From contig JAIUPT010000033.1 in NCBI GenBank assembly GCA_022315425.1, forward strand, positions 1,240,001 to 1,304,000: a DNA stretch of 64,000 nt, read 5' to 3'. The notes under the pieces were generated by a model. The model made no database searches and was not told where the DNA came from. It saw only the letters and a list, made by a program, of their open reading frames with translations. The DNA is from Pseudevernia furfuracea. Its lineage: Eukaryota > Ascomycota > Lecanoromycetes > Lecanorales > Parmeliaceae. The position numbers and the translations under genes are program-made. Of the stretch, positions 23,170 through 34,070 are shown piece after piece. Each line of letters opens with the position of its first letter. The first letter of the stretch is position 1.

Positions 23170-24167
23170 TTCCACGCTCATACGACTTCGATTTGCCTCT
23201 TTGATATATATTAGCGGTTACTTTGAGCGGCATTACGGCATAGCAACGGGCCTGGGGCTTCATAGCATTGAACACTGGTTACGAGATATCATACTTGTTT
23301 AGGGACATCACGGCATCGGGATGGAACATCCGGGATGGGCATTTACAGCGGAGTTCAGCATACATTTGGCGTTGGTAACATAGAAATGGGACTGGAGTTT
23401 TTTGCTTTGTTGTTTTCCAGCAATCAGATAGTCAACATGAAACTCTGCGCCGGGCAGCAGGTGATGTTTCGAGTTTTCACGGTTGCCAACATTATGGTTT
23501 TAGCCTGCGCCTTGCCTCCGCCCCCGAAGCTCTACAACGTTGGAGATGCAACTGCATGCGATCTGAGACATCGATTTTTCTGAAACACAGAAGCAAAACT
23601 TTGCAAGGTGATGTACGCTGAAGCCTCCGCCCCCTCGAAGGCGGTGTAAAGCCAAGTAGAAGACCTGAGGTGTGGTCGAGTGGCGACGTAGGATTCTGGA
23701 TCCATCGACCAAGCGCGGCAAACGCGATTACTAGTCATTCTTGTAACGACTCCAACAAATGTTGCATCATCGTACTTGCATCCTACTCACATCTACCGCT
23801 TTCCCTACGACCCGGGCCTTCACCTCAAACAGCAACCACGGATTAGCCTACAGATCATATCGCAGAATCTTGCCGACATGTCCCTCAAGAACCCCTCTTC
23901 TTGACACCTCCAGTCCCTGACAGCTTCGACATCACGAAGCCTTCAAACCTATCTTACCGAAAAAGATCTACGCCGTCAAGATGCTTCCTCCTTTGTCACT
24001 GCTGTTCCGTATCCACCACTCTCACACCAACACCAGATCTTTACGAACGCTACATCATAGAACAATACAGCGGCATAGGGTGTGCATATAGAATCGCATT
24101 GGAAAGAACAAGTTTCCACCGAAAGGTGCCTCCTTAGCACAAAGGGCAGAAGCTAGGTGCAAAAAGT
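23170..24167. other. Intergenic, no gene seen
   Basis: About 1 kb between two plus-strand genes. Frames are 82 codons or shorter on either strand, without domain signatures. Confidence 0.6.
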
Positions 24168-26882
24168 ATGGCTTCAATCTTTACCTTCGAGTCTGAGCCA
24201 GCCAGGGTATCTTCTCCGTGGCCAGGAGCAACAGCGGAAAAGGCGAAAGCCGACCATGGAGATGGACCATTATTGCTGGCAGGCATGAAAATGCCGTCAG
24301 CAATACCTTTGGCCAATTGTGGGATAACCAAGTTGGAGGCCGAGCCGCAAAAGGGTCCTACAGAATACAAGCTACACTTGTTGCTTCGACCGCGCAGAAG
24401 CTTCTCTGCTACATCGACTGTCCAGCATGTCTCTGGTTCATACCTGTCCAAGTCTCGCGCATCTCAGCCAACCGTGCAGGCGGAAATCAAGCCTATGGCG
24501 ACACCGGCCTTGGCGCCTAGCAGCCAGTCAAGACAAAATAGGCTGCAACACCTAACGACGCAATTGCTATGGCGTCTTCAACAGTCTTCTCCTTATCATT
24601 CTTCTTCGAGGTCAAGTCTTGTGTTGCCAGTTTTGCCACAAGCCGACGTCGAAGTCTCTTCCTCAAAAGGCCCCGGGAGGCTAATCCCAGGACTCGAAGA
24701 GAGCAGTGGCGCTTTGTATGAGATTGGTGTTAGCGATGATGGAACTTTCGTTGGCCTCACCAAAGATGAATTAGAGGAGAGCTTGACTGTTCTTCGTGCA
24801 ATGGCTTTCAGTTTGGGTTGCGATGTGCAAATCCTACGTGTAATCGTTGTAGGTGACTGCCAATGGACCGAAGAAGCCCAGCCAAAGAGAAAGACAGTAA
24901 GCATGCAGATGAAAGAAAAGCTCCTGGTTGCAGAAGTGCTAGTAGCTCCTCATTTGGGCCCTTCGAAGCCATCAACCGATCTGGCAGCCCGACCGCGCGA
25001 AAAGTTGGCTTCCAAAGCCGCTGAAAATGATGCTACCGATTGCAAAACAGGCGAGATGGAATCGCAGAGCGAGCAGCTTCGCCTATCTCTAACGGGAAGC
25101 ACTACCTCTGGGAAGTCATCTTTGCTTGGTACTCTGTCGACTTCTACGCTGGACAACGGTCGCGGGAAAAGCAGGCTCAGTCTATTGAAGCATCGACACG
25201 AGATAGTCTCCGGTGTAACCAGCTCTCTGGCGCAGGAGCTAATCGGATACCAGAAAGTGGCATTGCTCAACAATGCCGTTGCCTCCAGTACAAATATCAT
25301 CAACTATGCTTCGGGAAATGTCTCTTCTTGGATTGACATACACTCTGCTTCTGAAAATGGCCGTCTAGTCTTTGTGACTGACTCAGCTGGACATCCGCGG
25401 TACAGGCGCACCACAGTGCGTGGCCTCGTCTCCTGGGCACCCCATTGGACTCTGTGCTGCGTGGCTGCAGACGACGGAGAGGACAGCACTGGTAGGGTCG
25501 GCGCAACCGCATCCTCGAGTGAGATCCTCGGCTCCGCGGCTGTCGGTGTTGATCTGTCCAAAGCACACCTCGAATTATGCCTCAAGCTCAACTTGCCGTT
25601 GGTCATTGTCATTACAAAGCTGGACATCGCGTCCAAAGTTGGCTTACGAAGTACTCTTACCAAGGTCTTGACCACACTGAAGGCTGCTGGTCGTAAGCCT
25701 GCTATACTGTCTTCGTCTTCGGAGCAGAGGGGCGAACCTCAACTTCAGTCAATCGCAAAAGATGATGAGGATGACGCAAAACAAACAATTGCTTCGACAA
25801 CTCCCGCCGAATTGCATCTGCTGGTGCCAATTGTGCTTACCAGCGCTGTCACTGGGAGCGGCATTGGCCGACTCCATGCCCTCCTTAACCAGCTCCCGGC
25901 GAATCCCGGTGCGATGGCCGAGCATGCAACCGTTGCGGGAACAGATGCTGTACGACTGCAGAGCTTGTTCCATGTGGACGAGGTTTTTACCATGCCCGCG
26001 CAAACTCACTCTGCGGATGTGGAGAGGTCTGCACCGGGCTTTGTGCTGAGTGGCTATTTACATTACGGGATGCTAGAAGTGGGTGATACAATGCTCATCG
26101 GGCCATGCAACCCAGGCATTTCTGCGGAATTTGCCGAGAGTCCTAATATTCACCAAGCTAGATCTTATCCTGGCCTGGTCAAAGGATCACCACAAGTGCT
26201 TGCAATATCTCGCAATCGGCAGCGACCCTCTTCTGGTGAGTTTACGGGTATAACGGGTGATGCCGATGTTTCCACAATGGATCTTCAGACATGGCAAGAG
26301 GTACGTGTTAGCGGTCTCCGCAATCTCCGTCTACCAGTCCAGAGACTATCAGTTGGCCAAGTGGGTACTGTTGCAATCACGTTCCAAGGAGATCTATCTC
26401 CTAAAAGCAATAACTCCTCCATCGCGAGTCCGCCCCTAAGAAGAGGTATGGTTATGATCTGCGCCCCAAGGAATCCCCAGGGACCGCCCCCGGTGTACAG
26501 TCGCTTCACGGCAGTATTCCCACAACCCAGCCTTCCCGCCTGGCCTGCAGTACTGGTCGTTGTCTATATCGCAAGCATTCGAGCATCTGCGAAGATTATC
26601 GAAGTCAAGGCCCTAGGAACAACACCTACCACGGAGGACATCTTTGATTTCGACGACAACAGGGACAACTACAGCAGCACTGCAACATCTCAGGACTTAG
26701 GTAACCAGCAAACCGAAATCACATTTGAGTTTGTAACTTCGCAAGAGTGGATCGAGATAGGGACTCGGGTATTAGTGACGCCTGGAGGTGGACCCAGTTT
26801 GACGAATCAACCTGAGCAGAGAGAGCCAGGCAGCGCTGGCTTAGATGGGTATGTGGGGATGATCACGCAGGCAGTGGCTTGA
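24168..26882 (+). CDS. GTPBP1/GTPBP2-like translational GTPase
   Basis: Intronless, 904 aa, from the ATG at 24168 (AGTATGG). After a variable 170-residue N-terminus comes a G domain: P-loop GSTTSGKSS at about residue 310, G3 DSAGHPRY at about 404 and G4 TKLD at about 483. The stretch following G4 is expanded by acidic and Ser-rich sequence. Beta-barrel segments after the G domain (FVLSGYLHYGMLEVGDTMLIGP, and a final EWIEIGTRVLV) match EF-Tu domains II and III. The layout resembles the GTPBP1/GTPBP2 family, linked in animals to mRNA decay and ribosome rescue; the fungal role is not well defined. The P-loop departs from the usual GHVDxGKST at its first half but keeps GxxxxGKS. Confidence 0.85.
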   Translation: MASIFTFESEPARVSSPWPGATAEKAKADHGDGPLLLAGMKMPSAIPLANCGITKLEAEPQKGPTEYKLHLLLRPRRSFSATSTVQHVSGSYLSKSRASQPTVQAEIKPMATPALAPSSQSRQNRLQHLTTQLLWRLQQSSPYHSSSRSSLVLPVLPQADVEVSSSKGPGRLIPGLEESSGALYEIGVSDDGTFVGLTKDELEESLTVLRAMAFSLGCDVQILRVIVVGDCQWTEEAQPKRKTVSMQMKEKLLVAEVLVAPHLGPSKPSTDLAARPREKLASKAAENDATDCKTGEMESQSEQLRLSLTGSTTSGKSSLLGTLSTSTLDNGRGKSRLSLLKHRHEIVSGVTSSLAQELIGYQKVALLNNAVASSTNIINYASGNVSSWIDIHSASENGRLVFVTDSAGHPRYRRTTVRGLVSWAPHWTLCCVAADDGEDSTGRVGATASSSEILGSAAVGVDLSKAHLELCLKLNLPLVIVITKLDIASKVGLRSTLTKVLTTLKAAGRKPAILSSSSEQRGEPQLQSIAKDDEDDAKQTIASTTPAELHLLVPIVLTSAVTGSGIGRLHALLNQLPANPGAMAEHATVAGTDAVRLQSLFHVDEVFTMPAQTHSADVERSAPGFVLSGYLHYGMLEVGDTMLIGPCNPGISAEFAESPNIHQARSYPGLVKGSPQVLAISRNRQRPSSGEFTGITGDADVSTMDLQTWQEVRVSGLRNLRLPVQRLSVGQVGTVAITFQGDLSPKSNNSSIASPPLRRGMVMICAPRNPQGPPPVYSRFTAVFPQPSLPAWPAVLVVVYIASIRASAKIIEVKALGTTPTTEDIFDFDDNRDNYSSTATSQDLGNQQTEITFEFVTSQEWIEIGTRVLVTPGGGPSLTNQPEQREPGSAGLDGYVGMITQAVA

Positions 26883-27296
26883 TCGACGCTTAGATTTGGT
26901 CCTTTATCATTACTTCATGCCGCTTGCTCTGATCCATGTTGTTTGTCATTCTTCTAGACTCGCCAAATGCAATGTTTGGAACTCTTCAAACCGTCATGAG
27001 CAAATAAACATGGATCAAAGTCTATCTTTATTTGCGGCCATTACCCGAGACTGCTCTACCTATGAAAGAAGGATTCGATCATCGTGCTCCTCTTTAAGAC
27101 TTGGCTTCCAAATCCCAACATGCTGCCCAACTTTTGGCTTCGCACCTCAAGTATCCTCCTCTCCCACTTCAATCCTCACTCGTTCAGTGAACATGAAGGG
27201 CAGATACCTGGAAGCAATCACGGTTCTCAGCATCTCGAACAATTGACTGTGTGAGGCTTCTTATAGGCGACCTACGCTCCCGCCCTCCACATAAAC
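26883..27296. other. Intergenic between convergent genes
   Basis: 414 bp between the 3' ends of the GTPase and the SDR gene. No gene supported; no clear hairpin terminator, as expected in a eukaryote. Confidence 0.6.
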
Positions 27297-29013
27297 TCAG
27301 TAGACAGCATAACCGCCCTACACCCAGACCATTAGCGACCGCATCATCATCATCATCCTCCTCCTCCTCTTCCTCCGAAGAAAAACTCCACTCACATCAG
27401 CCAAAATCTCCGCCCCCGTCACAAATGCACTGGCATCACTCGCCAAAAACACGGCCAACCCATTCAGCTCGTCCGGCCTGCCCAACCGCCCCATAGGCGT
27501 CACGGCGCTCCAGTGTTTCTTCTGGCCTTCCAGCAACGCCTAACGCAACGCAGATACCGGCGTCAGCGAGACTTTCTTCCACGGCAAGATTTGCGAAGCA
27601 CGAGGCCGAGAGTTGAAGAAGAAGAAGAAGGAGAAGAAGAAGGAGAAGAAGAAGGAGAGGAAGGGTGGGAAGAAGGGTGTTCCGAACGTGATTACCTCGC
27701 GGTTCAACGCCGTGTCCATGTAGCCGGGCGCGATGGCGTTGACGCGGATGCCGTGCGGGGCCCACTCCGCGGCGAGGGATCGGGCCAGCTGGGCCACGGC
27801 GGCCTTGGAGGCGTTGTAGGCGCACTGCTGTTGCGGGTGCAGGACGCGGGAGGCGGCGATGGAGGAGAGGAAGATGATGGAGCCGCCGGCGCCGACGGCG
27901 GGGGCGGGGGCCATCATGTGGCGGGCGCAGGCTTGGGAGACGAGGAAGGAGCCCGTGAGGTTGGTGTCGAGGAGGGTGCGGAAGAGGGTCGCGTCGTAGG
28001 TTTCGGCTTTTATGTTGGAGCTTTGGGTCCGGGGTTGGGTGGTGAGTAAGGGGGGTTTTTGGGAGGGATGGGGAGATGTTTTTGGGGGTGATGGGTGGGC
28101 TTACTCTACGATTCCGGCGGAGTTTATCACGATGTTTATGGGGCCTAGGTCCCTGGTGATGTTGGCTACGACGTCTGCGATGGCCTTTTCGTCTCGGACG
28201 TCGACTTTGTAGAATTGGACTGGTATGCCGGTCGTCGAGTGTAGTTCGGCTGCCGCTGCGTCCCCGAGGTTTTGCTTCACGTCGAGGAGAGCGATGGCTT
28301 TGGTGCCGGCTTCGGCGAGTGCCTGGGACATGTTCCAGCCCAGGCCTCTGGCGCCTCTGTGTTGTGAACGTAGTTTGGTCAGAGATATGAAGATGCAGAT
28401 AAGCCAATTAATTCACTTATTTATACGAGTAATCTCTCTCAAAAAAACCCGTCACCCGGACCTCAATGTTCACAATCCCACAGTGTCCATTTTCCTGTAA
28501 TATGGAAGAGACGACGGAACGTAGTCGCAAGGAGACGTACAAAATGGAAGAGAAAATAATCGCAGCAAGGGTCAGAGCATAATTAACACACAGCAGCACT
28601 CGGACGAGAGAACATTCATATAAGCCCAGCGAGCGGGTACGTACTCACCCCGTCACGACGGCCACCTTGCCCTCGAGCGTGAACCCCTTCATCGTCGGCG
28701 TCATCTTGGGAACGATGCTCCCGTCAAACGCCACGGCTTTCCGATCGACGCCGTGCCCCGCGACCGGCGTCGGTGCGCGTTGGGACCCGTCGTCGACGGC
28801 GAGAGTCGTCCGCTCGGCGGCGGCATTGGCATTGGCACCCGGCTGTCGAGTCGTCCTCGTGTAGCTGGCCACCGGGACCTCTGTTTTGTTCTTGGACCCC
28901 GGCGGGTTGGAGGCCGAGGCCGATAGCCCTCGCTGCTGCTGCTGCGCCCTCGGGGTTGACAGGACGCGGAGGGACGACAGCCTTTGCCGCACACATCGTG
29001 ATAGGGTGATCAT
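27297..29013 (-). CDS. Mitochondrially targeted short-chain dehydrogenase, D-arabinitol 2-dehydrogenase-like
   Basis: Five exons: 29013-28649, 28356-28105, 28020-27696, 27539-27396, 27317-27297; 368 aa. The first ~40 residues are basic and rich in Ser, Arg, Leu and Gln with no acidic residues (MITLSRCVRQRLSSLR...), a typical mitochondrial presequence, followed by a linker. The classical SDR core follows: TGGARGLG cofactor loop at ~122, NSAG, the catalytic Ser in FLSSIAASR, YNASK at ~274, and a C-terminal GAEILADGGYAVY made only after splicing a 21-nt last exon. The sequence pattern fits the ribulose-forming D-arabinitol or mannitol dehydrogenases of fungi; polyol specificity is inferred. Two introns (27318-27395 and 27540-27695) contain trinucleotide runs, and the first (28357-28648) is long at 292 nt. 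Confidence 0.85.
27341..27380. repeat. (CAT)n(CCT)n triplet repeat inside the last SDR intron
   Basis: GCATCATCATCATCATC is followed directly by CCTCCTCCTCCTC and TTCCTCCGAAG, all within intron 27318-27395 of the dehydrogenase gene. Confidence 0.9.
27613..27662. repeat. (GAA)n/(GGA)n purine tract inside an SDR intron
   Basis: A 50-bp pure-purine run of GAA and GGA triplets on the plus strand, within intron 27540-27695. On the transcribed strand it forms a long polypyrimidine stretch. Confidence 0.9.
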
Positions 29014-29560
29014 TTGTTTTCTTGGGAAAAACGGGGGTTCTTATATGTATAAAAAAAAGGGGGGATATGGTGGCAGACAGATAATGTGTGTGCGATACGC
29101 AGAAGGGAGGAGACTTTGGGGGGTTTCAAGTGAGGCCGAGAGCAAGGCCGAATGATTGCAGCGGCTTACCTGGATGAGAAAGTCCGATTCTTTTGGACAG
29201 GGCGAGGGGATGCATGGCTTCTAGTATGGTATCTGCTGGCTGCGGAGGACAAGAATGACTGAGACAATAAGTCTATAAACAAAAGGGAGCCAGGGGTGGA
29301 GGTGTCTACTTGTCCGGGTTTCTCTATGTGAACTGTTCCGTGTTGAAACCTTTTGGTACTGTTAACTAACTACATCAAGAGAGTCCAACTACCGGTGGAC
29401 TATCTACAACGACACCTGTTTTTGGAAGACGAGGAATGGAGACAAATATAACAATTCTTGCAGAAGATCTCCAAACCAAACTCCATCGCTTGCTAATTGC
29501 GTGCGGTAACAATGAACCAGATGGCAGGTTTATGGGTATAATCAGGCCTGATGGCTCATG
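29014..29560. other. Intergenic upstream of the SDR gene
   Basis: 547 bp without a supported gene. It is the promoter region of the minus-strand dehydrogenase and the 3' side of the SYLF-SH3 gene, containing an A-rich run near 29048-29058. Confidence 0.6.
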
Positions 29561-30903
29561 CTAGACAGCTTCCACGTAATTGCTATCGAATATCAGTCTA
29601 CGTCTCGGTGGGAGCCGACAGAGCAAGTCACATACCTAGGAAAGATTCCGGTTCTGTTTCCAATGGTTCCCGTCCACCAGTCTGATGCATTCTCCGTTCT
29701 CTTTGTGATTGTAATGATCTCTCCTTTCTTGAAAGCTAGGTCACCAGGCTGATCCGCATCAAAGGTGAACAACGCAATTGCCTGATCCTTCCCCGCCGCT
29801 CCCGCCATCGGCTTTGGTGTGAACTTCGGCTTCGGCGCCGTAGGTCTGCTAGGCTTTGGTGAGTCGCTGTACGAATAGTCCTCTCCCACTGTGTTGGTCC
29901 GACTTCGACCTCCGCCGTTAGCTGGCCGATCATAGACATCGTCATTCCAGGTGCTGGCTCGTTGTGGAGCATCGTTATATTCGTAGTCGTTTGCCATAGA
30001 TCCTGTGCGATTTGTGCGCACGCCTTCGTTGTAGCCACGGCCGGAATTGCCTTGCCAGACGACGTTATCGTGGCTGTCGTCGTAGATTGGGATGTCATTG
30101 TACATAGCGTCTGAAGATGATGGCGAAACTCCCGCAAAGACCCTGGAGTTCAAAACCCGCATAAGTGGTTCTGCGGCTGGAGGCGGACGAACACCGCCCT
30201 CAAGCAGCTGGCGTGCTGTGATACGGCTGTTGTAGAGTTTCTCGTTCGCGTCGCGGCGTTCGATCAAAACGCTTCCTTCCAGACTGACACCAGCGAAGAG
30301 GCCCTTTGTTTTCGAGTATGAGAACACCCCCGCCACACCTTTCAAGCTAGCTGCTCCGGCAGCTTCTGCATTGCGACCAACTGGTCCTGCAGCGATTGAT
30401 ACATTGCCTCCGAGTGTGAGTGAGCCTTTCTGAGAGAACGCGCGAACCGCGGCTGCATCGTTCAGGATGAAGACGAAGTCTGTGAGCTCGAATCCTATCT
30501 GCCCACCAAAGCCACCGCCACCAGTCGCAATGGCTGAAGGCGCTGACCAGGTACCATCGGAGAGACGTGCAATGACAATGCCGGAACCGAAACGACCTGA
30601 GCCTAGGAAGCCGGCTTTGAGGACTGTGATAATCGCAAGACCCTGGTGCGATCTATCAGAGTGCGGCTTCACTTCAGCTGGGGATGAGGTCTCGTACCTT
30701 TGCATTGGCTAATATCTGAGGCGGTATAACCTTGTCTGGGCCAAATGATTGCCGTGGGTCTACGAAGGATGCGAGAACCTATTGATACAAAGTTAAGAGG
30801 CGATGTTCTGAAGAGGATCGAGGTGGCACGAGCTCACCTTCCCCGCTTTCTTGCACTCGTTAGCTACAGAAGTAGGAAATGGATTGTTGATTCCAAACGG
30901 CAT
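29561..30903 (-). CDS. SYLF-SH3 protein, Ysc84/SH3YL1 family
   Basis: Four exons: 30903-30838, 30778-30698, 30642-29636, 29582-29561; 391 aa. The N-terminus MPFGINNPFPTSVANECKK and the following VLASFVDP...IPPQILANAKGLAIITVLKAGF are the start of the lipid-binding SYLF domain, which continues through FSGSGIVIARL-like, GGGGFGGQIG and GLFAGVSLEGS to about residue 230. A disordered Ser/Asp/Tyr-rich linker leads to a C-terminal SH3 domain (about 330-391: AIALFTFDADQPGDLAFKKGE, DWWTG, GIFPSNYVEAV). The final seven codons come from a 22-nt last exon; without it the SH3 would lack its conserved NYVE end. Ysc84-type proteins bind phosphoinositides and actin at cortical patches and take part in endocytosis. 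Confidence 0.93.
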
Positions 30904-31614
30904 CTTCTCCGTTCTATCAATGCCACTTGAAATATCAAACTAATGTATTTTAACGAGAGTGGAGGGGAGGCTTGTATATTTAGGATACTTGCATCTGGCT
31001 CCGCCATCAATTCCGCGCGTAGTCAGAGATGCCAAGAGAAATGACGCACTTTGGTTAGGGTTATAATGTTGAAAAGTTCCTATAATCTGACTTATTACAA
31101 TATTGAATCAGTAGTCTCAGTAATTCAGACTCGACGGGGGTTGTCTATGACCGGCCATACACTCGTGCCTCGCTTCGGGGGTCAATCATATGCTCATTAC
31201 GTATCGCAACCACCTCGTGGCCGGTGGGGCCAAGCTCAGACTATTGAATCAGATGCTTTACGCGACAGGACATAGTGCCAAGAATTGAAAGAGGTTTTGC
31301 ATCAGCTAAATGTGTCTGCTAATAGAGCAATGATTTTCTGCTGGCTGTGACTTAGGTCCGTGGACATGGTAATGCATATATTTCGCCAAACAGCTTCAGC
31401 TGTCACCACTACTATAGTCCGATTCTGGCTCTTGTTCCCGAGCAACGACATTTTTGAGCCGTCTTGATTGCCATGTGGAAGCACTGGAACCGCTCCACGA
31501 ATTTTTACAAAATATGTGTGCGCCCTCTGCAATCAGAAATTTCCAATTGAATCAACAATCCGCCAGAGAGGTACCTGGTGTCTGATCAAGGCGGGTCAAT
31601 AGCTCCACGGCCGA
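30904..31614. other. Intergenic, nothing recognised
   Basis: 711 bp between two minus-strand genes. Small frames only (76 codons or fewer). Confidence 0.6.
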
Positions 31615-32869
31615 TTACGGCTTTCTCAGGCTTTCACCGAACCACTGCCCAATCTCATGCATGTGCTTATCGTCCCACAGCCCAATGCCCTCTCTTTCCA
31701 CAATCTCAAAGTTCCTCCTAACATCGTTCTTCGCATCGGCTGTCCTTTCGATTTCTGAGCGTCTGAAACTCTTTTTCATCATCTCAATGAGGTCCACTCC
31801 TTGGTCCTTAAGTACGCAAAGTTTCCCTACTTCTACCCTCGTCCAAGGTAAAATCAGATCTGAGCCCGTTGGTGGGTATTTGCGAGCCGAACGACGCTTC
31901 GTGGCCGGTGGTAAGAGAGGACTCTCATCCTCCAGACCACCGTTGAGAAGGCTGTGTTCAGTAGACACAGCGTTTTCGTTCTGGATCTCAGTAGTCGGTG
32001 TGCGAAAAAAAAGCAGCGGACTCGCAAAAGGGTCGAAATATTTTTCCGCTTTCGAGAAGAAAGCTTCTCGTATTTCGCAGAGGTTATCGGCAGAAAGAGA
32101 CTCATTATTAGTGCCTTTAGGAAAACTACCTATTTTGCGGAAAATCCCTGCCTGGGGAGCGCTTGGGGTCAACGCAGTCCAGTCAAGGACTGGGTTCCCA
32201 ACTGCCAGAGCGCTGATGCCTTGGGGCTCCAGCGCTGCAGGCGCATAGAAGCACTCTGTCAAAGCCAGCATCGTAGCTAGACTTCCCCCAGCCAGCTCGC
32301 CGCATACACCGATCTTCGACGGTTTGGTGGTCATCCTTAGTTCTTTATATGCTGTGTGACCACAGGCAAGATTTTCTCGAACCCAATCATAACCTACGAG
32401 TACCTAAGTATCCCATCAAACCCTGCGTCTTTTTGTAAGATAAGCAAAGTACCAACCGTATGTATGGGAAGTGGATAGTCATTCTGCTTTGAGAGTCTGT
32501 AGGTTATTTCGACAGCAGTAGCATTTGCGCCGACGGCGAGTCCTCTGATAGAAGATACGTTCCGCGCGGTAGGAATGCCGGGTTTCAGGAAAATGATGAT
32601 CGGGCTATCAGCTTCTGGCCTGGGAGGATGGCGAATGCTGCAAAGGTATTAGCAGACCGTGAATTGTTTTTGTTTAAATGTGACCTGTGCGCCTACCGTA
32701 GTTCGACTTGCCTACCGACGTTCACGAGGATTTCGTCGTCTACGGTCTTGATGATTGGACTTATCCTGGCCAAACTTCCGGTAGACCTCGAAATGCCAAA
32801 AGCATTGTTGACCAACTTCCTCATTTCAGCCAAAGGGGAAGGAGTGAGTGAGCAGGGAGGCAGGTGCAT
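31615..32869 (-). CDS. Alpha/beta-hydrolase-fold protein without the nucleophile serine
   Basis: Exons 32869-32697, 32637-32457, 32403-31615; 380 aa. The middle resembles the hormone-sensitive-lipase type alpha/beta-hydrolase fold: a beta strand SPIIIFLKPG, then ITYRLSKQNDYPLP and DWVRENLACG, then VGVCGELAGGSLATMLALTEC (read with I for the first V) at the nucleophile elbow. In active HSL relatives that elbow reads GDSAGG; here it is GELAGG, so the serine position is leucine. A C-terminal DKHMHEIGQWF could supply the usual histidine region. The likely reading is a non-hydrolytic member or pseudoenzyme; similar fungal proteins with GEL at this site are, as far as I recall, known but uncharacterised. 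The start (ATG 32869) is plausible, but earlier exons cannot be excluded. Divergent from the next gene across 348 bp. Confidence 0.75.
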
Positions 32870-33217
32870 ACTCCCAAGCGTGCCAAGCAGCCCTTGCCGA
32901 AGATTCGCCGCTCAAGGCTACCTTATGTATGAACAGGCTACACGGTTTTGATCCCAAGCATTGAGCAAGATGAGGGGATTTACAGGATTGTTTTGTTACC
33001 AATCATATTGGGGCGTGCAGCTTACTGTACTTTGAGTTGTTCCTTGCAGCATTCTTCGGCTGTTTGGGTGACTTCTCTTGGCTTCGTTCACCAGATCTTC
33101 CGGTTCAATGCCGTTACTAAGAGGCAGCCTCTAAATTTTACTGCTCGAAACGTCTAAGCAGCTGCAAAGGAAGAACATTTATATATTCCTCTGACACATT
33201 CTGACGACTCCTCCGGT

Positions 33218-34070
33218 ATGGCACCCGTAATTCACTGCGTCAGGCACGCTCAGGGTAAGACTGCAAGACTGTACAGAGCGAAAATCTCCTTGTCTAACTT
33301 GAGCAAGGCTACCATAACCTCTCTGTAGCCAACCACAGCATGCCGGACCCGTCCCTGACTCCCTTCGGGATAGAACAATGCCACAACCTAGCCCAAGACT
33401 TCCCTTACCACAAATCAATCGGTGCCATAGTCGCCTCACCCCTCCGACGAACTATCTATACCGCCTTATACAGCTTCAAGCCCCTGATAGAAAAGGGTAT
33501 GCCCGTCATCGCTCTCCCAGAAGTCTGCGAGACTGCCGATGTACCCTGCGATACGGGCAGTGACCTTGGTGTGCTGAGGGAGGAGATGAAGGGGAAACCT
33601 GTGGACTTGAGTAGGGTAAAGGAAGGATGGAATGTCAAAGCGGGGAAGTGGGCACCCACTGCGGATGCGATTGAGAGGAGAGCGAGGGAGGCAAGACAAT
33701 GGTTGAAGGCCAGACCGGAAAACGAGATTGTGCTTGTTACCCATGGTGGCTTCCTTCACTACTTCACCGAAGATTGGTCAGACTTCAACAAGGTTATGGG
33801 TACGCATAGACGCTAGGAAAGTGGTAGAAGGACGGGGCTGACAGAAATTGGGTAGGTACTGGCTGGAAAAACGTCGAATACAGATCCTACAAATTTGCCG
33901 ACGAGGATGGCGAAGATGCCTCCTTGGTCGAAACGACGCATTCCAGAAAATCGAGACGCGGGAGCGAGATACCCTTGACGAAAGAAGAACGTCTGAATCT
34001 ACGGGAGACAGCAGCGAAAACGGAAGATGGCGTTTTGCATCCTGTACAGGCGGTGCAAGCGAAGGTGTGA
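33218..34070 (+). CDS. Histidine-phosphatase-fold (phosphoglycerate mutase-like) protein
   Basis: Exons 33218-33254, 33308-33799, 33856-34070; 247 aa. The N-terminal catalytic motif is VRHAQGYHNL (family RHG), split by intron 1 inside the glycine codon. ASPLRRTIYTAL supplies the second arginine and VTHGGFLHYF the second catalytic histidine; an intervening GWNVKAGKWAPT stretch is typical of the fungal subgroup. Enzymes of this branch are small phosphatases of unknown substrate rather than glycolytic mutases, and location is presumably cytosolic. Intron 2 reads out in frame for only a few codons before a stop, so splicing is needed to reach the C-terminal GTGWKNVEYRSYKF segment. Confidence 0.9.

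Noticed and set aside
23600..23720. Segment with GTGGTCGAGTGGC resembling a tRNA A box
   Set aside because: No matching acceptor or T stem within tRNA distance; cannot be folded as a cloverleaf.
27436..28407. 323-codon minus-strand frame rich in Arg and Pro
   Set aside because: Antisense-frame shadow of the GC-rich SDR exons; the true frame has the SDR motifs and splices correctly.
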